Below, one piece after another: positions 53,455 to 63,081 of a stretch of DNA of 64,000 nt. The stretch comes from Sporosarcina sp. FSL K6-1522 (GTDB lineage: Bacteria > Bacillota > Bacilli > Bacillales_A > Planococcaceae). Where the stretch lies: NCBI RefSeq assembly GCF_038622445.1, contig NZ_CP152019.1:310001-374000 (forward strand). Reading direction: 5' to 3'. Each line of letters begins with the position of its first letter. Within the stretch, counting starts at the first letter, position 1. The notes under the pieces were generated by a model. It ran no database searches and was not told the DNA's origin. It was given only the letters and a program-made list of their open reading frames with translations. A program made the position numbers and the translations under genes.

Positions 53455-54162
53455 TCAATCATCCACAACAATATAAGTTGCTTCTACCGGTCCATGTACA
53501 CCAACAATCAGGCTCATTTCAATATCCGCACTGTTACTTGGGCCGGATATAAAACTGACGCACGATGATACGGCTTGCCCACGTTGGTTAGCTTCGTGGA
53601 TTTGTTTGACGGCTTGTGTCATGCGTGGAACGAGTGTGCTTTTGGGTATTATAGCGACGTGTACTCTCGGTAATAGACTGATGGAACGACCGTTGTCTTT
53701 GTCGTTAAACAACGTCAATGTGCCGGATTCTGCGAGTGTAATGTCGCTGAATGTGATACCGATGTCGGCTTGTTCTGCGAAGACCTGGTTTTCTTTCCCG
53801 ATTGCCGAATCCCAGAGTCGTACGTCGACGCCATCGTTCTGCAGTTCCTCATAAATAACATCGACACCAAAGTCCTTGTTCCGATGATTGTTTGCAGCAA
53901 TCACTTTCTTCCCATCATGCGCTTCGATGACTGCTTTAAGTATTGTGGACAGTCCTGCTCGATCTGTCCGCTTACATTTCGTATGAATAACTGCACATTG
54001 TTTTTCAAAGACGTCGACTAATTCATCTTGTGAGTAGTTCTTGTAGACGTCCCACTGCGGGGTCAGGCTCCATTTGGGACGCTCGACACCTTCTGTCAGT
54101 CGTGGTCTTCCTAGGCTGTTGGCGAGTTTATTTAAAAAGGCTTCCCGATTTTGAATGCTCAT
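53455..54162 (-). CDS. lutC: Lactate utilization protein LutC
   Basis: 235-aa LUD-domain protein, third subunit of the iron-sulfur L-lactate oxidation complex. Characteristic phrases: [18 protein letters not shown] and [17 protein letters not shown], and [23 protein letters not shown] near the end (written in parts: [20 protein letters not shown]). No metal site of its own. Its start overlaps the lutB stop by 4 bases, so it is translationally coupled. Length equals the family norm. Confidence 0.96.
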   Translation of the reverse strand: MSIQNREAFLNKLANSLGRPRLTEGVERPKWSLTPQWDVYKNYSQDELVDVFEKQCAVIHTKCKRTDRAGLSTILKAVIEAHDGKKVIAANNHRNKDFGVDVIYEELQNDGVDVRLWDSAIGKENQVFAEQADIGITFSDITLAESGTLTLFNDKDNGRSISLLPRVHVAIIPKSTLVPRMTQAVKQIHEANQRGQAVSSCVSFISGPSNSADIEMSLIVGVHGPVEATYIVVDD

Positions 54163-55583
54163 TGTGGCTTCTCTCCTTTTCGATGTTCTTTAAACCAAGA
54201 TCGAAAAGTTTGTTTGCTTGGTGCAGGAAAATCCCGTTGTGCCGTCCATTGTTTTAAAGGACCCGGCCCTGTTGATAAAGTTTCGTCTTTTGTCCATGGC
54301 TTAAATGCCGTTCGCGCTAGTGCTGTGCTCATTTTGTATGCGGCCGGATGTGTGGACCATTTCACAAATCCATCCATCGCTACTTTTTCAATTGTTGATG
54401 AAATTTTTTGTTCGACCATGATTTCACGGTGGCGAATCAGTTGTTTATGCAATGGAATTTTGACCGGGCAAACATCTGTACATGCAGCACATAGCGTAGA
54501 AGCGTGTGGCAGTTCTTTATGTTTTTCATAACCATCGAGTAATGGCGTCAGTACCGCCCCGATTGGCCCTGGATAAATGGAGCCATATGCATGACCACCA
54601 ATGTGACGGTAAACCGGACAAACGTTAATACAAGCCGCGCAGCGAATACAGTGTAAGGCCGATTGAAATTCCGTTCCTAAAATTTTGGACCGACCATTAT
54701 CTACAATAACCAAATGATATTCTTCAGGACCATCGACTTCTCCTGCTAAACGCGTGCCCGTAATGGAGGTGACATAGCTCGTTAGCTTTTGCCCAACCGC
54801 CGCTCTTGTCAATAAGCTCACTAGAACATCTAACTCTTCCCATGTAGGCACAATGCGTTCCATTCCCATGACTGAAATTTGCGTCTCAGGCAAGGTTGTC
54901 GATAGGCGAGCATTTCCTTCATTCGTAACGAATGTTACAGCACCTGATTCTGCGACGGCAAAGTTACAGCCGGTTATCCCAACATCTGCTGACAAAAAGT
55001 CTTTCCGCAGTTGCTCGCGGGCGAATAATGCCAGTTCTTCTGGAGCGTTCGATTTGTCGTAACCTCGTGTTTCTGTAAAGGTTTCTTTGATTTGATCTTT
55101 ATTTAAATGCAATGCAGGTGTGACAATATGAGAAGGGACGTCTCCGCTCAACTGCAAAATCCATTCCCCTAAGTCGGTTTCCACTACTTCCGCGCCGACT
55201 TCTTGCAAAGCTTTATTTAAACCGATTTCTTCGGTCACCATCGACTTGGCTTTTACGACTTTTTTGGCATTCTTTCGCTTGATGACTTCTTGAATATAGG
55301 CGTTCGCATCTTCGGCTGTTTCGGCAAAAAAGACCTGTCCCCCTCGTTTGGAGACGTTGTCACTTAATTGCTGTAAATAGTAATCAAGATGTTGCAGCGT
55401 ATGCGTTCGGATTTCTTCTCCCAGCGAACGCCAATCTTCCCAGTTGCCTAATTCCTCTGCCGCATTCGCTCGCCGACTTCTAAATCGCCCTTGGGCAGAA
55501 GCAACGGAGTTTAGCATGAAATCGTTGTCGATACCATCTTGCACACGGTTTTCAAATGAACCCGTACCAATACGAATACTCAT
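54159..55583 (-). CDS. lutB: Lactate utilization iron-sulfur protein LutB
   Basis: About 474 aa. N-terminal LUD domain (to about residue 290) followed by two 4Fe-4S ferredoxin sites [16 protein letters not shown] (about 305) and [13 protein letters not shown] (about 355). Very like B. subtilis LutB, including GNWEDWRSL at the start and GPGPLKQWT at the end. Passes electrons from L-lactate oxidation. ATG 55583 preferred, preceded by GAGGGAGAG at the lutA end; a GTG three codons earlier overlaps the lutA stop. Confidence 0.97.
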   Translation of the reverse strand: MSIRIGTGSFENRVQDGIDNDFMLNSVASAQGRFRSRRANAAEELGNWEDWRSLGEEIRTHTLQHLDYYLQQLSDNVSKRGGQVFFAETAEDANAYIQEVIKRKNAKKVVKAKSMVTEEIGLNKALQEVGAEVVETDLGEWILQLSGDVPSHIVTPALHLNKDQIKETFTETRGYDKSNAPEELALFAREQLRKDFLSADVGITGCNFAVAESGAVTFVTNEGNARLSTTLPETQISVMGMERIVPTWEELDVLVSLLTRAAVGQKLTSYVTSITGTRLAGEVDGPEEYHLVIVDNGRSKILGTEFQSALHCIRCAACINVCPVYRHIGGHAYGSIYPGPIGAVLTPLLDGYEKHKELPHASTLCAACTDVCPVKIPLHKQLIRHREIMVEQKISSTIEKVAMDGFVKWSTHPAAYKMSTALARTAFKPWTKDETLSTGPGPLKQWTAQRDFPAPSKQTFRSWFKEHRKGEKPQ

Positions 55584-55588
55584 CTTCG

Positions 55589-56314
55589 TCACTCTCCCTC
55601 ACAATGATTTAGAATTTCAGCGATGTGAATAACTTTTACGTTTCGTCCTTCTCTCGATAGGCGTCCACCGATGTTCATTAAACAAGCCATGTCTCCACCG
55701 ACTAAATACTCCGCTTTCGTTTCCACAACATGATCCGCCTTTTCTTGTACCATTTGCCCCGAAATGACGGCGTTTTTAACGGAAAAAGTACCGCCAAAGC
55801 CGCAGCAATCTTCACCTTGTGGTAGATTGACAAGGTCAACACCTGCAATATTCTCCAATAATTGCTTAGGTGCATCCTTAACACCCAACAGCCGCGTCAT
55901 ATGACAAGATGGATGATAGGTTACTCTTCCCTTAAACGTAGAACCGACATCTCCCCGTCCTAGCACTTCCACAAGAAACTGTGTAAGTTCAAATGACTTG
56001 CGCGCGAGTTTCTTTGCTTCCTCTTCCCAGTCTGGATCTCCACGAAAAATCTCTTCATATTCGCGTAGCATCGCGACGCAAGACCCAGATGGTCCAACAA
56101 CGTATTCTGAATCTCGAAATACCCTCATCATATGCTTCATCGTTTCTTTCGTCTTCTCGACATACCCACTGTTGTAAGAAGGTTGACCGCAACACGTTTG
56201 GGTATCTGGAAAATCAACTTCACACCCCACTCGTTCCAAGATTTCAACGGTGGCTTTGCCAACATTTGAAGCGAAAATATCTGCCATACAGGTAATGAAT
56301 AACGAGACTTTCAT
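55589..56314 (-). CDS. lutA: Lactate utilization protein LutA (CCG-domain)
   Basis: 241 aa with two CCG domains: [11 protein letters not shown] (about 44) and the second [13 protein letters not shown] (about 190), the cysteine-rich signature of heterodisulfide-reductase/GlcF-like subunits. Together with LutB and LutC it oxidises L-lactate to pyruvate, feeding the quinone pool. ATG 56314 is chosen (AGAGGTG upstream); a GTG lies three codons earlier. Follows lutR by 15 bp. Confidence 0.96.
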   Translation of the reverse strand: MKVSLFITCMADIFASNVGKATVEILERVGCEVDFPDTQTCCGQPSYNSGYVEKTKETMKHMMRVFRDSEYVVGPSGSCVAMLREYEEIFRGDPDWEEEAKKLARKSFELTQFLVEVLGRGDVGSTFKGRVTYHPSCHMTRLLGVKDAPKQLLENIAGVDLVNLPQGEDCCGFGGTFSVKNAVISGQMVQEKADHVVETKAEYLVGGDMACLMNIGGRLSREGRNVKVIHIAEILNHCEGE

Positions 56315-56329
56315 TTTAGTCACCTCTAC

Positions 56330-57046
56330 TTATTTTCTAAAATCCATATATTTCTCTAACGACTTCTCGACATTTTGCAAATGATCTAGCATATACTGCT
56401 GTGCTTGCTCTGGCTGCCTTTCTTTAATCGCCTCATAGATTAATTGGTGTTCATTCATTAAGGAAACGGCTTTTTTCTCTGAATAAATTAACACCTCTCG
56501 CGTTTCTCGTAATACGTTAATCATCACTTCCGAAACCGAACGCATTAAGTGAATGAGAATCTGATTATGCGTAGCATTCACGATTGCAGTATGAAAACGC
56601 ATATCGGCCTCTTCACCAATTTCACCATTTTGGTTGGCCTTCTTCATGTCTTCAATGGCATTTTCAATTGGACGTAAATCTTCCTCCTGATGGTAGAGTG
56701 CAGCTGATCTTGCCGCCCCGGCTTCGAGGATTTTACGCACCTCATACAATTCCTTAATATCTTCCTTCCCTAACAACATCCCCACCGTTACAGGCAAGGT
56801 AAAGTTGGAAGCGTTGAATTTCGAGACAAAAGTCCCTTCGCCTTGGCGCATCTCGACTAAGCCCATTGCCCGCATGCCACTAAGCGCTTCTCTCACTGCA
56901 GAGCGGCTCACGTCAAAGTTGTGCGCAAGCTGTTCAACAGATTCCAATCGATCGCCTGGAGATAATTCTTCATTTTTGATCATTGTAATGAGTGCGTCAG
57001 CCACTTCCTCATAGATTTTTTTCGTTTGAATCCGTCTGCTTTTCAT
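56330..57046 (-). CDS. lutR: FadR-type GntR regulator LutR
   Basis: 238 aa. N-terminal winged helix with SVEQLAHNFDVSRSAVREALSGMRAMGLVE (in parts LAHNFDVSRSAVREAL, GMRAMGLVE) and C-terminal FadR C domain of helices with acidic/His metal ligands (MRFHTAIVNATHN). First gene of the operon with lutABC, so it likely represses its own operon, with L-lactate as inducer as known for B. subtilis LutR (which is unlinked to lutABC there). ATG 57046 follows GGGAGAG; a TTG six codons earlier is less likely. Confidence 0.92.
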   Translation of the reverse strand: MKSRRIQTKKIYEEVADALITMIKNEELSPGDRLESVEQLAHNFDVSRSAVREALSGMRAMGLVEMRQGEGTFVSKFNASNFTLPVTVGMLLGKEDIKELYEVRKILEAGAARSAALYHQEEDLRPIENAIEDMKKANQNGEIGEEADMRFHTAIVNATHNQILIHLMRSVSEVMINVLRETREVLIYSEKKAVSLMNEHQLIYEAIKERQPEQAQQYMLDHLQNVEKSLEKYMDFRK

Positions 57047-57132
57047 CTTTTTTATCTCTCCCAAACCAAATAATCTCTACTAGATACTAAAATTCTCATA
57101 CCTTTTAACAAATCTATACACTATGTCATAAG

Positions 57133-57145
57133 GTCATCTGATGAC
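57133..57145. promoter_or_regulatory. Candidate LutR operator
   Basis: GTCATC-T-GATGAC, a perfect 6+1+6 palindrome, 87 bp upstream of lutR in the divergent region with the chemoreceptor. No clear promoter could be fixed beside it. No gene lies in 57047-57414. Confidence 0.45.
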
Positions 57146-57414
57146 TTGCTCGAAACGTCGCCCTGCATAGAATCATTTTGTTCGTTCAGTAACCATAACC
57201 GCATTGTGATTATTCTAACTATTCACCCTTTGAATTGCAAGCACTATATCATTAATCAACACCTTCTTAATAAAACACAGAAAAAATCATAATAATAGAG
57301 ACGTTATAGTCTCCAAACATCCCCCCTTAACAATCTTTACAATATCATTACAAATAACTTTATTCCTACATACTATAATTATAAATAGCTATGTACATAG
57401 GAGGAAAATAGGAC

Positions 57415-59103
57415 ATGCGAATCACTGTAGGAAAGAAATTATGGATTGGTTTTTCATCCATTTTAGTTGTTTTAATCATCGTTGGTGCATCCGGATTATG
57501 GACATTGACGAAATTGAATGAGGAATACCGTTATTTAATCGACGATAAAATACGAAAAGTCGTGTTGTTTGAGCAGTTATTAGCTAATCAAAATGAGGAC
57601 GCCAAAAACATTTCTGGTTATATTATCTATCAAGATGAAGCGTATTTAACGCGACGACAAGCAGTGCTGGATATCACTAAAGCGACGATTAAAGAATTAG
57701 ATCAGCTCGTCCGTACCCCTTCCGCGCGAGATTTACTAAAAGAAGTGCAAGAGGCGCTAATAAGTTATCAACAGATTAGCGAAATTGTTATTCGAGATGT
57801 GCAAGAAGGCAACCTGGAAAGTGCGTCAAAAGTCGCTTCCGAGGGGGAGCTATACGAAACTGCAATTACGGAAAATATAAGAAAATTAATCGAACATCAA
57901 GCAAATCAGCAAGTGAAGACGGAACAAGAATTGCAAGATGTCTTGCAATGGATTCGTATCCTAATTGCTAGCCTGATGGGGATTGCCATTGTCATAAGCA
58001 TCATCATTGCGCGTCTGATTAGCCGCAGCATCGCACGCCCCGTCGGAACGATGACAGTAGCGCTGAAACAGCTAGCTACTGGAGATTTTTCTGTAGAGCC
58101 TGTGAACATTCGTAATCAAGACGAACTCGGGGAAATGGCAGATGCTTTGAATGATATGGTCGGCGATTTGCGCGGAATCATCACCAACGCCAGACATTCC
58201 GCTAGCCAACTTGCGGAGCACGCTGAAGAATTGTCCGCTAGCTCGCAACAAAGCCTTGCCGCCTCTGAAATGGTCGCAGACATTACCGAGCGTAATTTGG
58301 TGGCAAGTGAACTGCAAACGTCTACTGTGAAGGATTCGACGGTTTCCATGGGCGAAATGGTGACAGGTATTGACCAAATCACTGGGGATAATGAAGCTTT
58401 GCTCATCTCCACTGATGAAGTCGTACGCCTTGTAAGCGATGGTGCAACGCTCATGCACAATTTCACCAAACAAATGAGCATCATTCGGACAACCATCGGA
58501 CAATCTTCCGAGACGATTGGTGATATGGCTACGCATTCTGAACAAATTCGACAGGTGACAGCACTCATTACAGCGATTGCGGAACAAACCAACTTATTGG
58601 CGTTGAATGCGGCCATTGAAGCTGCCAGGGCTGGTGAACATGGAAAAGGATTTGCCGTTGTTGCAGATGAGGTACGTCATCTTGCCGAACAATCCAAACA
58701 GTCTGCTAGGGACATCGGTCGAATGATTGACATGATGATTCAAAATGTAGAAAGGGCCGTGTCAGATACAAAAGACGGCAGTCAACAAGTTGAAGAAGGT
58801 TTTGTGGTAACTGAAAAAACGGAAGACGTATTTCATCAGATTGAAGAAGCCGCAACTACTATGCGCCAGAAACTCGCCACCGTCTCTAGTGAAATCGAAT
58901 CGATTCGAACAATGACCGATAAAATTTCGGGTGAATCCAGCACAATTGAGGAACTTGCCACACAAGCAGCTAGAGAAGCCCAATCAGCAAGTGCGGCCAC
59001 AGAAGAACAACTTGCGACCAATGAAGAAATATCGTCAAGTGCCCAAACGCTGGCAGGACTTGCGGAAACGCTCCAAACCGATATGGCGCGGTTTACGGTT
59101 TAA
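57415..59103 (+). CDS. Methyl-accepting chemotaxis protein
   Basis: 562 aa. Membrane helix (about 10-30), a 4-helix-bundle (4HB_MCP) sensor domain outside (about 32-180), second helix (about 183-203), HAMP (about 204-260, with [12 protein letters not shown]), then the signalling domain with the conserved hairpin tip [29 protein letters not shown] (in parts [29 protein letters not shown]). Ligand unknown; its neighbours suggest but do not show lactate or related acids. A cytoplasmic CheW partner is not nearby. SD TAGGAGGAAAATAGG precedes the ATG. Ends at the terminator at 59118. Confidence 0.95.
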   Translation: MRITVGKKLWIGFSSILVVLIIVGASGLWTLTKLNEEYRYLIDDKIRKVVLFEQLLANQNEDAKNISGYIIYQDEAYLTRRQAVLDITKATIKELDQLVRTPSARDLLKEVQEALISYQQISEIVIRDVQEGNLESASKVASEGELYETAITENIRKLIEHQANQQVKTEQELQDVLQWIRILIASLMGIAIVISIIIARLISRSIARPVGTMTVALKQLATGDFSVEPVNIRNQDELGEMADALNDMVGDLRGIITNARHSASQLAEHAEELSASSQQSLAASEMVADITERNLVASELQTSTVKDSTVSMGEMVTGIDQITGDNEALLISTDEVVRLVSDGATLMHNFTKQMSIIRTTIGQSSETIGDMATHSEQIRQVTALITAIAEQTNLLALNAAIEAARAGEHGKGFAVVADEVRHLAEQSKQSARDIGRMIDMMIQNVERAVSDTKDGSQQVEEGFVVTEKTEDVFHQIEEAATTMRQKLATVSSEIESIRTMTDKISGESSTIEELATQAAREAQSASAATEEQLATNEEISSSAQTLAGLAETLQTDMARFTV

Positions 59104-59114
59104 TACAACATAAC

Positions 59115-59143
59115 TAAAGCATCCTTAAGGGTGCTTTTTTTAT
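59115..59143 (+). terminator. Chemoreceptor gene terminator
   Basis: AAGCATCCTTAAGGGTGCTT with TTTTTTT following; a compact, strong hairpin. Confidence 0.9.
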
Positions 59144-59262
59144 TATGAACAAAGTACATTTTATTCTAACTAACATAACACGACCTATCACAACGTATTC
59201 TATTCTGTATGGGATTGCTTGATGAATACTTCTAAAAAATTTATCAATACGGAGGGAACACA

Positions 59263-59997
59263 ATGATTCAAGTAACGGAGACTTTATTAACCAAAGAAGA
59301 TTTCACATGGCGCACCGATTTGCCCAATTGGTTGTTGAATGAATACCAGACATTCCATCAAACCGTTACGGATAGGACGTTTCCCTGTTATTTCGGGATG
59401 AATGGCGAATTGAAGGGTGAACTACGCTATGCCTATGTGACGCAGGATGACTGGTCGAATTTACCGCGTGCGTTAACGGCATTTTTGGCCCTTTTCAATG
59501 ATCCTGCGCATAAACGGCATGGTCTTTTTGTCTTTGTGGAGCCGTTTACAACAGAAGGTGCTTTGGATGATTATCGTAAGCAATTTTGGTCGATTCTTCA
59601 ATACTTGCATGAGGTAGACAAGATCGAATGGCCTGTGGAAAGTCCACGGGACCCGGAACATTATCTGTGGGATTTTCATTTTCACGGGGAACCAATTTTT
59701 GTTTTTGGTAATACACCGGCTTATAAACAGCGAAAAACGCGGCATCTCGGCAATTCAATGGTGCTTGGATTTCAGCCGAGGCGCATTTTTGAAGGCTTGA
59801 AAGGGACGGAAGCAGGCGGCATGATGTCACGAGAAAAAGTTCGTGAACGTGTTGCCGTGTGGGATCAGCTACCGAAACATCCCGACATTAGCCATTTCGG
59901 GGATCCAACGCATAATGAATGGAAACAGTTTTTTATCGGGGATGATGCCGTGCCAATTCAAGGGGTCTGTCCGTTTGTGCATAAGGGAATGAAGTAG
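59263..59997 (+). CDS. YqcI/YcgG family protein
   Basis: 244 aa. Matches the YqcI/YcgG pattern by the phrases FPCYFGMNG near residue 40, ALTAFLALFNDP, FVFVEPF, the FW(S)ILQYLHEVDKIEWP stretch, DFHFHGEPIFVFGNTPAYKQ and the C-terminal CPFVHKG. The role is unknown; family members are scattered among Bacillales and actinomycetes, some near siderophore-like synthesis. Strong GGAGGG upstream of the ATG. Solitary gene with a downstream hairpin at 60078. Confidence 0.9.
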   Translation: MIQVTETLLTKEDFTWRTDLPNWLLNEYQTFHQTVTDRTFPCYFGMNGELKGELRYAYVTQDDWSNLPRALTAFLALFNDPAHKRHGLFVFVEPFTTEGALDDYRKQFWSILQYLHEVDKIEWPVESPRDPEHYLWDFHFHGEPIFVFGNTPAYKQRKTRHLGNSMVLGFQPRRIFEGLKGTEAGGMMSREKVRERVAVWDQLPKHPDISHFGDPTHNEWKQFFIGDDAVPIQGVCPFVHKGMK

Positions 59998-60077
59998 ATG
60001 ATTTACAGGAGTATAGATAAGCGTATGAGGCGAAATGCATGAGGGTTTAGTATAAAAAGTTGTTTCGCATCAAGAAA

Positions 60078-60120
60078 ATGGAAGTCAACAACATCGTACA
60101 TCTGCTGACTTCCTGTTTTC
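60078..60120 (+). terminator. Hairpin after the YqcI gene
   Basis: GGAAGTCA pairs with TGACTTCC followed by TGTTTTCT; outer AAAAT/TTTT bases also pair. Confidence 0.6.
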
Positions 60121-60192
60121 TCCATACGTCATTAGTGTATGCCTTGATTTTTTTACAGGTACCAAAAAAGGTTCTACTTCCCTAGTATCCTC

Positions 60193-60813
60193 TCAACCAA
60201 AAAGCTCTAGTAAGTCCCCAATCTGATTGATTTTATAGTCATAATCCGTTACTTGTCCGAATCCATAAGCTGCATAGACGAAAGGAATGCCTGCGTATGT
60301 TGTAGCATCCTGATCACTTTGCGTGTCACCTACATAGACTGGTGAGGATAATTGATTTCGTTCGATAATGAGCTGAATGTTTTGTCCTTTACTAAGGCCT
60401 GTTCTGCCAGGGTTTTCAAAGTCCTGGAAGTATCCCCCAAGGCCGTGATATTCATAAAATGCTTCGATATAACCTTCCTGACAGTTGCTAACGATGAATA
60501 GTTTATATTTTTTTGAAAGAATCTGAAGCACTTCCTCTAAACGCGGGTATAATTCCCCACCTTCTTCTAGTAAATATAAACGTTCATTGCGACAGCATTC
60601 GAGTATCATTTCCATCTGCCTTGTCTCATCTAAATAATCAAAAACAATTTTGGCGATATCCGGAATTTGCAGCCCCATTGTTCCTTTTAAATCTTCCTCT
60701 GTAATTTCTCCTTGCCCATCGTCGGCATTTTTCACAACCTCTGTCCAGGCTTTGGAGACTGTTTTACGTGAGTCCCATAGCGTCCCATCCAAATCAAAGA
60801 TAATACTATCCAC
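60193..60813 (-). CDS. HAD-family phosphatase (phosphoglycolate phosphatase-like)
   Basis: 206 aa. Motif I IFDLDGTLWDS at the N-terminus, a helical cap (about 15-85), motif II FIVSNCQEG, Lys in GLSKGQN, and motif IV VGDTQSDQDAT. These are type I-cap HAD phosphomonoesterases such as PGP and beta-phosphoglucomutase relatives. It lies 51 bp downstream of the KDPG-type aldolase on the same strand, so may be the last gene of the catabolic operon and dephosphorylate a sugar phosphate. Substrate unknown. Confidence 0.88.
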   Translation of the reverse strand: MDSIIFDLDGTLWDSRKTVSKAWTEVVKNADDGQGEITEEDLKGTMGLQIPDIAKIVFDYLDETRQMEMILECCRNERLYLLEEGGELYPRLEEVLQILSKKYKLFIVSNCQEGYIEAFYEYHGLGGYFQDFENPGRTGLSKGQNIQLIIERNQLSSPVYVGDTQSDQDATTYAGIPFVYAAYGFGQVTDYDYKINQIGDLLELFG

Positions 60814-60863
60814 ACAACTGCCTCCTTGATGTAGATTAACATGAGTCTTTGTTATTCTATCAT

Positions 60864-61508
60864 TCAGTTATTTCTTGCGATGTTAATCTGTTCAATAAAT
60901 CTTTTTGCCGTTTCCGTAATTTGCTCATAGCCTTGCTCATCCGGTTTTCCGATTAAACTACCACCAGCTCCAACAGCGACAGCTCCGGCACGAATCCATT
61001 CACCAACATTATCGACATTGACCCCGCCCGTTGGCATCAAACTGGCTTGAGGGATTGGCCCTTTAATGGCAGAGATGACTTTCGGCCCCAAAAGTTCCCC
61101 CGGAAAGACTTTCAATAATTCAGCACCTGTTTCCAATCCTTTCACCACGTCCTTAATGGTCATAACGCCAGGCATGTAAGGGATTTGATAACGATTGCAC
61201 AATCTCGCTGTTTCTTCGTCCAAGTAAGGACTCACGATGTACTGTGCACCTGCAAGAATAGCGATGCGTGCTGTTTCTGGATCTAAGACCGTACCTGCTC
61301 CAACAATGATGTCATCCCGAAACTCGGTCACGAGCTCTTTAATCACTTCCGTAGCTCCCGGTACAGTATACGTAATTTCGATTGCAGCTACACCGCCTTT
61401 AAAAGACGCTTCTGTGATTCGTTTGGCTTTTTCAGCATTGTCTGCGCGCACAACCGCTACCAGACCGCTTTCTTCAATACTGGTTAGTATGTCTCTTTTT
61501 CGTTTCAA
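60864..61508 (-). CDS. eda: KDPG/KHG-type aldolase (Eda family)
   Basis: About 214 aa class I aldolase of the Eda family. Seen: VAVVRADN, AIEITYTVPGA (Glu), VGAGTVLDPE (VGAGTV is diagnostic), the Schiff-base Lys in LLKVFPGELLGPKVI and the phosphate-site MPTGGVN. Cleaves 2-oxo-3-deoxy-sugar acid phosphates to pyruvate plus an aldehyde. TTG 61508 is chosen: AGGGGG lies 6-7 bases upstream; longer readings overlap the previous gene. A non-standard substrate is suggested by the neighbouring dehydrogenase and PTE-family hydrolase. Confidence 0.9.
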   Translation of the reverse strand: MKRKRDILTSIEESGLVAVVRADNAEKAKRITEASFKGGVAAIEITYTVPGATEVIKELVTEFRDDIIVGAGTVLDPETARIAILAGAQYIVSPYLDEETARLCNRYQIPYMPGVMTIKDVVKGLETGAELLKVFPGELLGPKVISAIKGPIPQASLMPTGGVNVDNVGEWIRAGAVAVGAGGSLIGKPDEQGYEQITETAKRFIEQINIARNN

Positions 61509-61519
61509 TAGTATCCCCC

Positions 61520-62104
61520 TCATTGTTCCCAATTCGGGTTATCAATAATTTCAGGCTGTCCATCTTTCTCTACAACCAGTTTACGATAGCCTTTTGTTTC
61601 GATTGTACCGTAATCATGTCCTGCATCCGCCCGGAATGTAAAGAATGTGACTAGTGGCTCGTTGCCAATGTTAATGCTTCTATGCGCATAACGTGGCGGT
61701 ACATGTACTGCTTGCCCAGGAATAAATTTTTCAATTTGCCAGTCACCTTCTGGGTTTTCCATAAGCATATATCCTTCTCCACTCAGACATAAATACACTT
61801 CCCCAGTCGCTAACACTTCATGAAAATGCCCTTTTGTCATGTAGTATTCGTCCCCTACTTTCCCCGGGTAAACGATACTAGTTCCGAAATGAAGATCACC
61901 GTCTGTTTTCGGTACATCCGCATCAACGCTGTAGTATTCATAAACCATATGATTATTGCCTTGCTGGATAGAGTCCTCCAAGAGTTCTACATGATTAAAT
62001 AGTTTTTTCATATCAGCTAAATAACGTTTCGTAGACGTTTTCGATTCGGAAAGTCCTGTCGCCAAATCAAAATTAATTGCATATGCTTTTTCTTTTAATG
62101 TCAT
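61520..62104 (-). CDS. Cupin-type glucose-6-phosphate isomerase (archaeal GPI family)
   Basis: 194 aa single cupin. Metal ligands are visible in TKGHFHE (His, His, Glu) and YAHRSINIG (His), with the family phrases GEVYLCLSGEGYML and DAGHDYGTI. This is the archaeal-type PGI family, distinct from the normal Pgi. In Bacilli such copies are linked to sugar-acid or hexose use. ATG 62104 has GGAGGAAG a few bases before it. Stop lies 11 bp before the Eda-type start, so cotranscribed. Confidence 0.88.
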   Translation of the reverse strand: MTLKEKAYAINFDLATGLSESKTSTKRYLADMKKLFNHVELLEDSIQQGNNHMVYEYYSVDADVPKTDGDLHFGTSIVYPGKVGDEYYMTKGHFHEVLATGEVYLCLSGEGYMLMENPEGDWQIEKFIPGQAVHVPPRYAHRSINIGNEPLVTFFTFRADAGHDYGTIETKGYRKLVVEKDGQPEIIDNPNWEQ

Positions 62105-62122
62105 CTTAACTTCCTCCAATTG

Positions 62123-63073
62123 TTATCTCATTTGATTAGATATTTGTTCAATTTGAGCAAACTTCTCGCCAATAATTTCTACGTTAAACACTTCCGCAAC
62201 CACTTGTGTCCAGCCATGGATGAAGTAAATCCAGCCGTCCTCTACATGTAGATGACGCTGTTCGGCTTGTGCAATTGCCTGATGCATGAAATCCAATTCG
62301 CCACGGTAATTCAATTCCCAAACCAAACTGTCTTGTGGGAATGCCGCGTTATCCGTCAACGGTGAACCAGGTCGGTCTTTTCCAAGTCCAGTCGCATTGA
62401 CTACCAAAGAATGTGGTTTCAATCCTTCTAACAGTTTGTCGTTTTGCACAGATTCCGGTGTTAAATGATATTCAACAGTTGCTTTAGGATTTACTTCTTG
62501 TATAATCTCCTCTATTTCAGTCAAACGTTTTTGACTACGGTTAGCAACAACGACTCGCGATGGGATATTTTCACCATTTTTTGGATCCAACAAATATGCA
62601 CAGATGGCAATTGCACTTCCGCCCGCTCCGATGATAAATAGCTCGCCTCGATGATCATTCCAGTAATTAACGGGCACAAAGCTTTCCAATGCCAAACCGC
62701 TTGAAATCGGATCTTTCGCATGTCCGCAAAGTTTTCCATCTCTTTTAGAAATGGACGATAATTCGCCAAACATTTGCGCAAACGGATCTAAGTAATCAAA
62801 CAAGTCTTCTGCAGCCTCATACAAATCAATCTTATGCGTAGTGACCAAAGCTCCCATTGACAGCTCGTCATTTTTTATAAATTCGACTACTTTTCTATAA
62901 TCTTCAGGATTGGCATGGATTTCCATATCAATACCTTTTAGCACAGCGTTTTCCAATCCCAATGCTTTTGCCCATTCCGGGAAAAGCTTCATAATAGAGG
63001 ACTTTGTTGTCGTCACCCCTATAAAATACATCGTTGGTACAGTTGCTTTTTCAGGTAAAATCAAGCCTATCAA
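62123..63073 (-). CDS. Shikimate/quinate dehydrogenase-like oxidoreductase (AroE family)
   Basis: 316 aa. The C-terminal Rossmann motif is FIIGAGGSAIAI (about residue 145) with VVANRSQKRL after it. The N-terminal catalytic domain has GALVTTHKIDL, where the catalytic Lys sits in place of the usual VTxPxK; conserved Asn/Asp near FGELSSISK and VVNATGLGKD. It is longer than AroE (about 280). Sequence departs from true AroE at the substrate-binding N-terminus, so it likely acts on another polyol or sugar acid. It starts 8 bp after the PTE-family gene stop. Confidence 0.8.
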   Translation of the reverse strand: MIGLILPEKATVPTMYFIGVTTTKSSIMKLFPEWAKALGLENAVLKGIDMEIHANPEDYRKVVEFIKNDELSMGALVTTHKIDLYEAAEDLFDYLDPFAQMFGELSSISKRDGKLCGHAKDPISSGLALESFVPVNYWNDHRGELFIIGAGGSAIAICAYLLDPKNGENIPSRVVVANRSQKRLTEIEEIIQEVNPKATVEYHLTPESVQNDKLLEGLKPHSLVVNATGLGKDRPGSPLTDNAAFPQDSLVWELNYRGELDFMHQAIAQAEQRHLHVEDGWIYFIHGWTQVVAEVFNVEIIGEKFAQIEQISNQMR

Positions 63074-63081
63074 TCCTTCCC

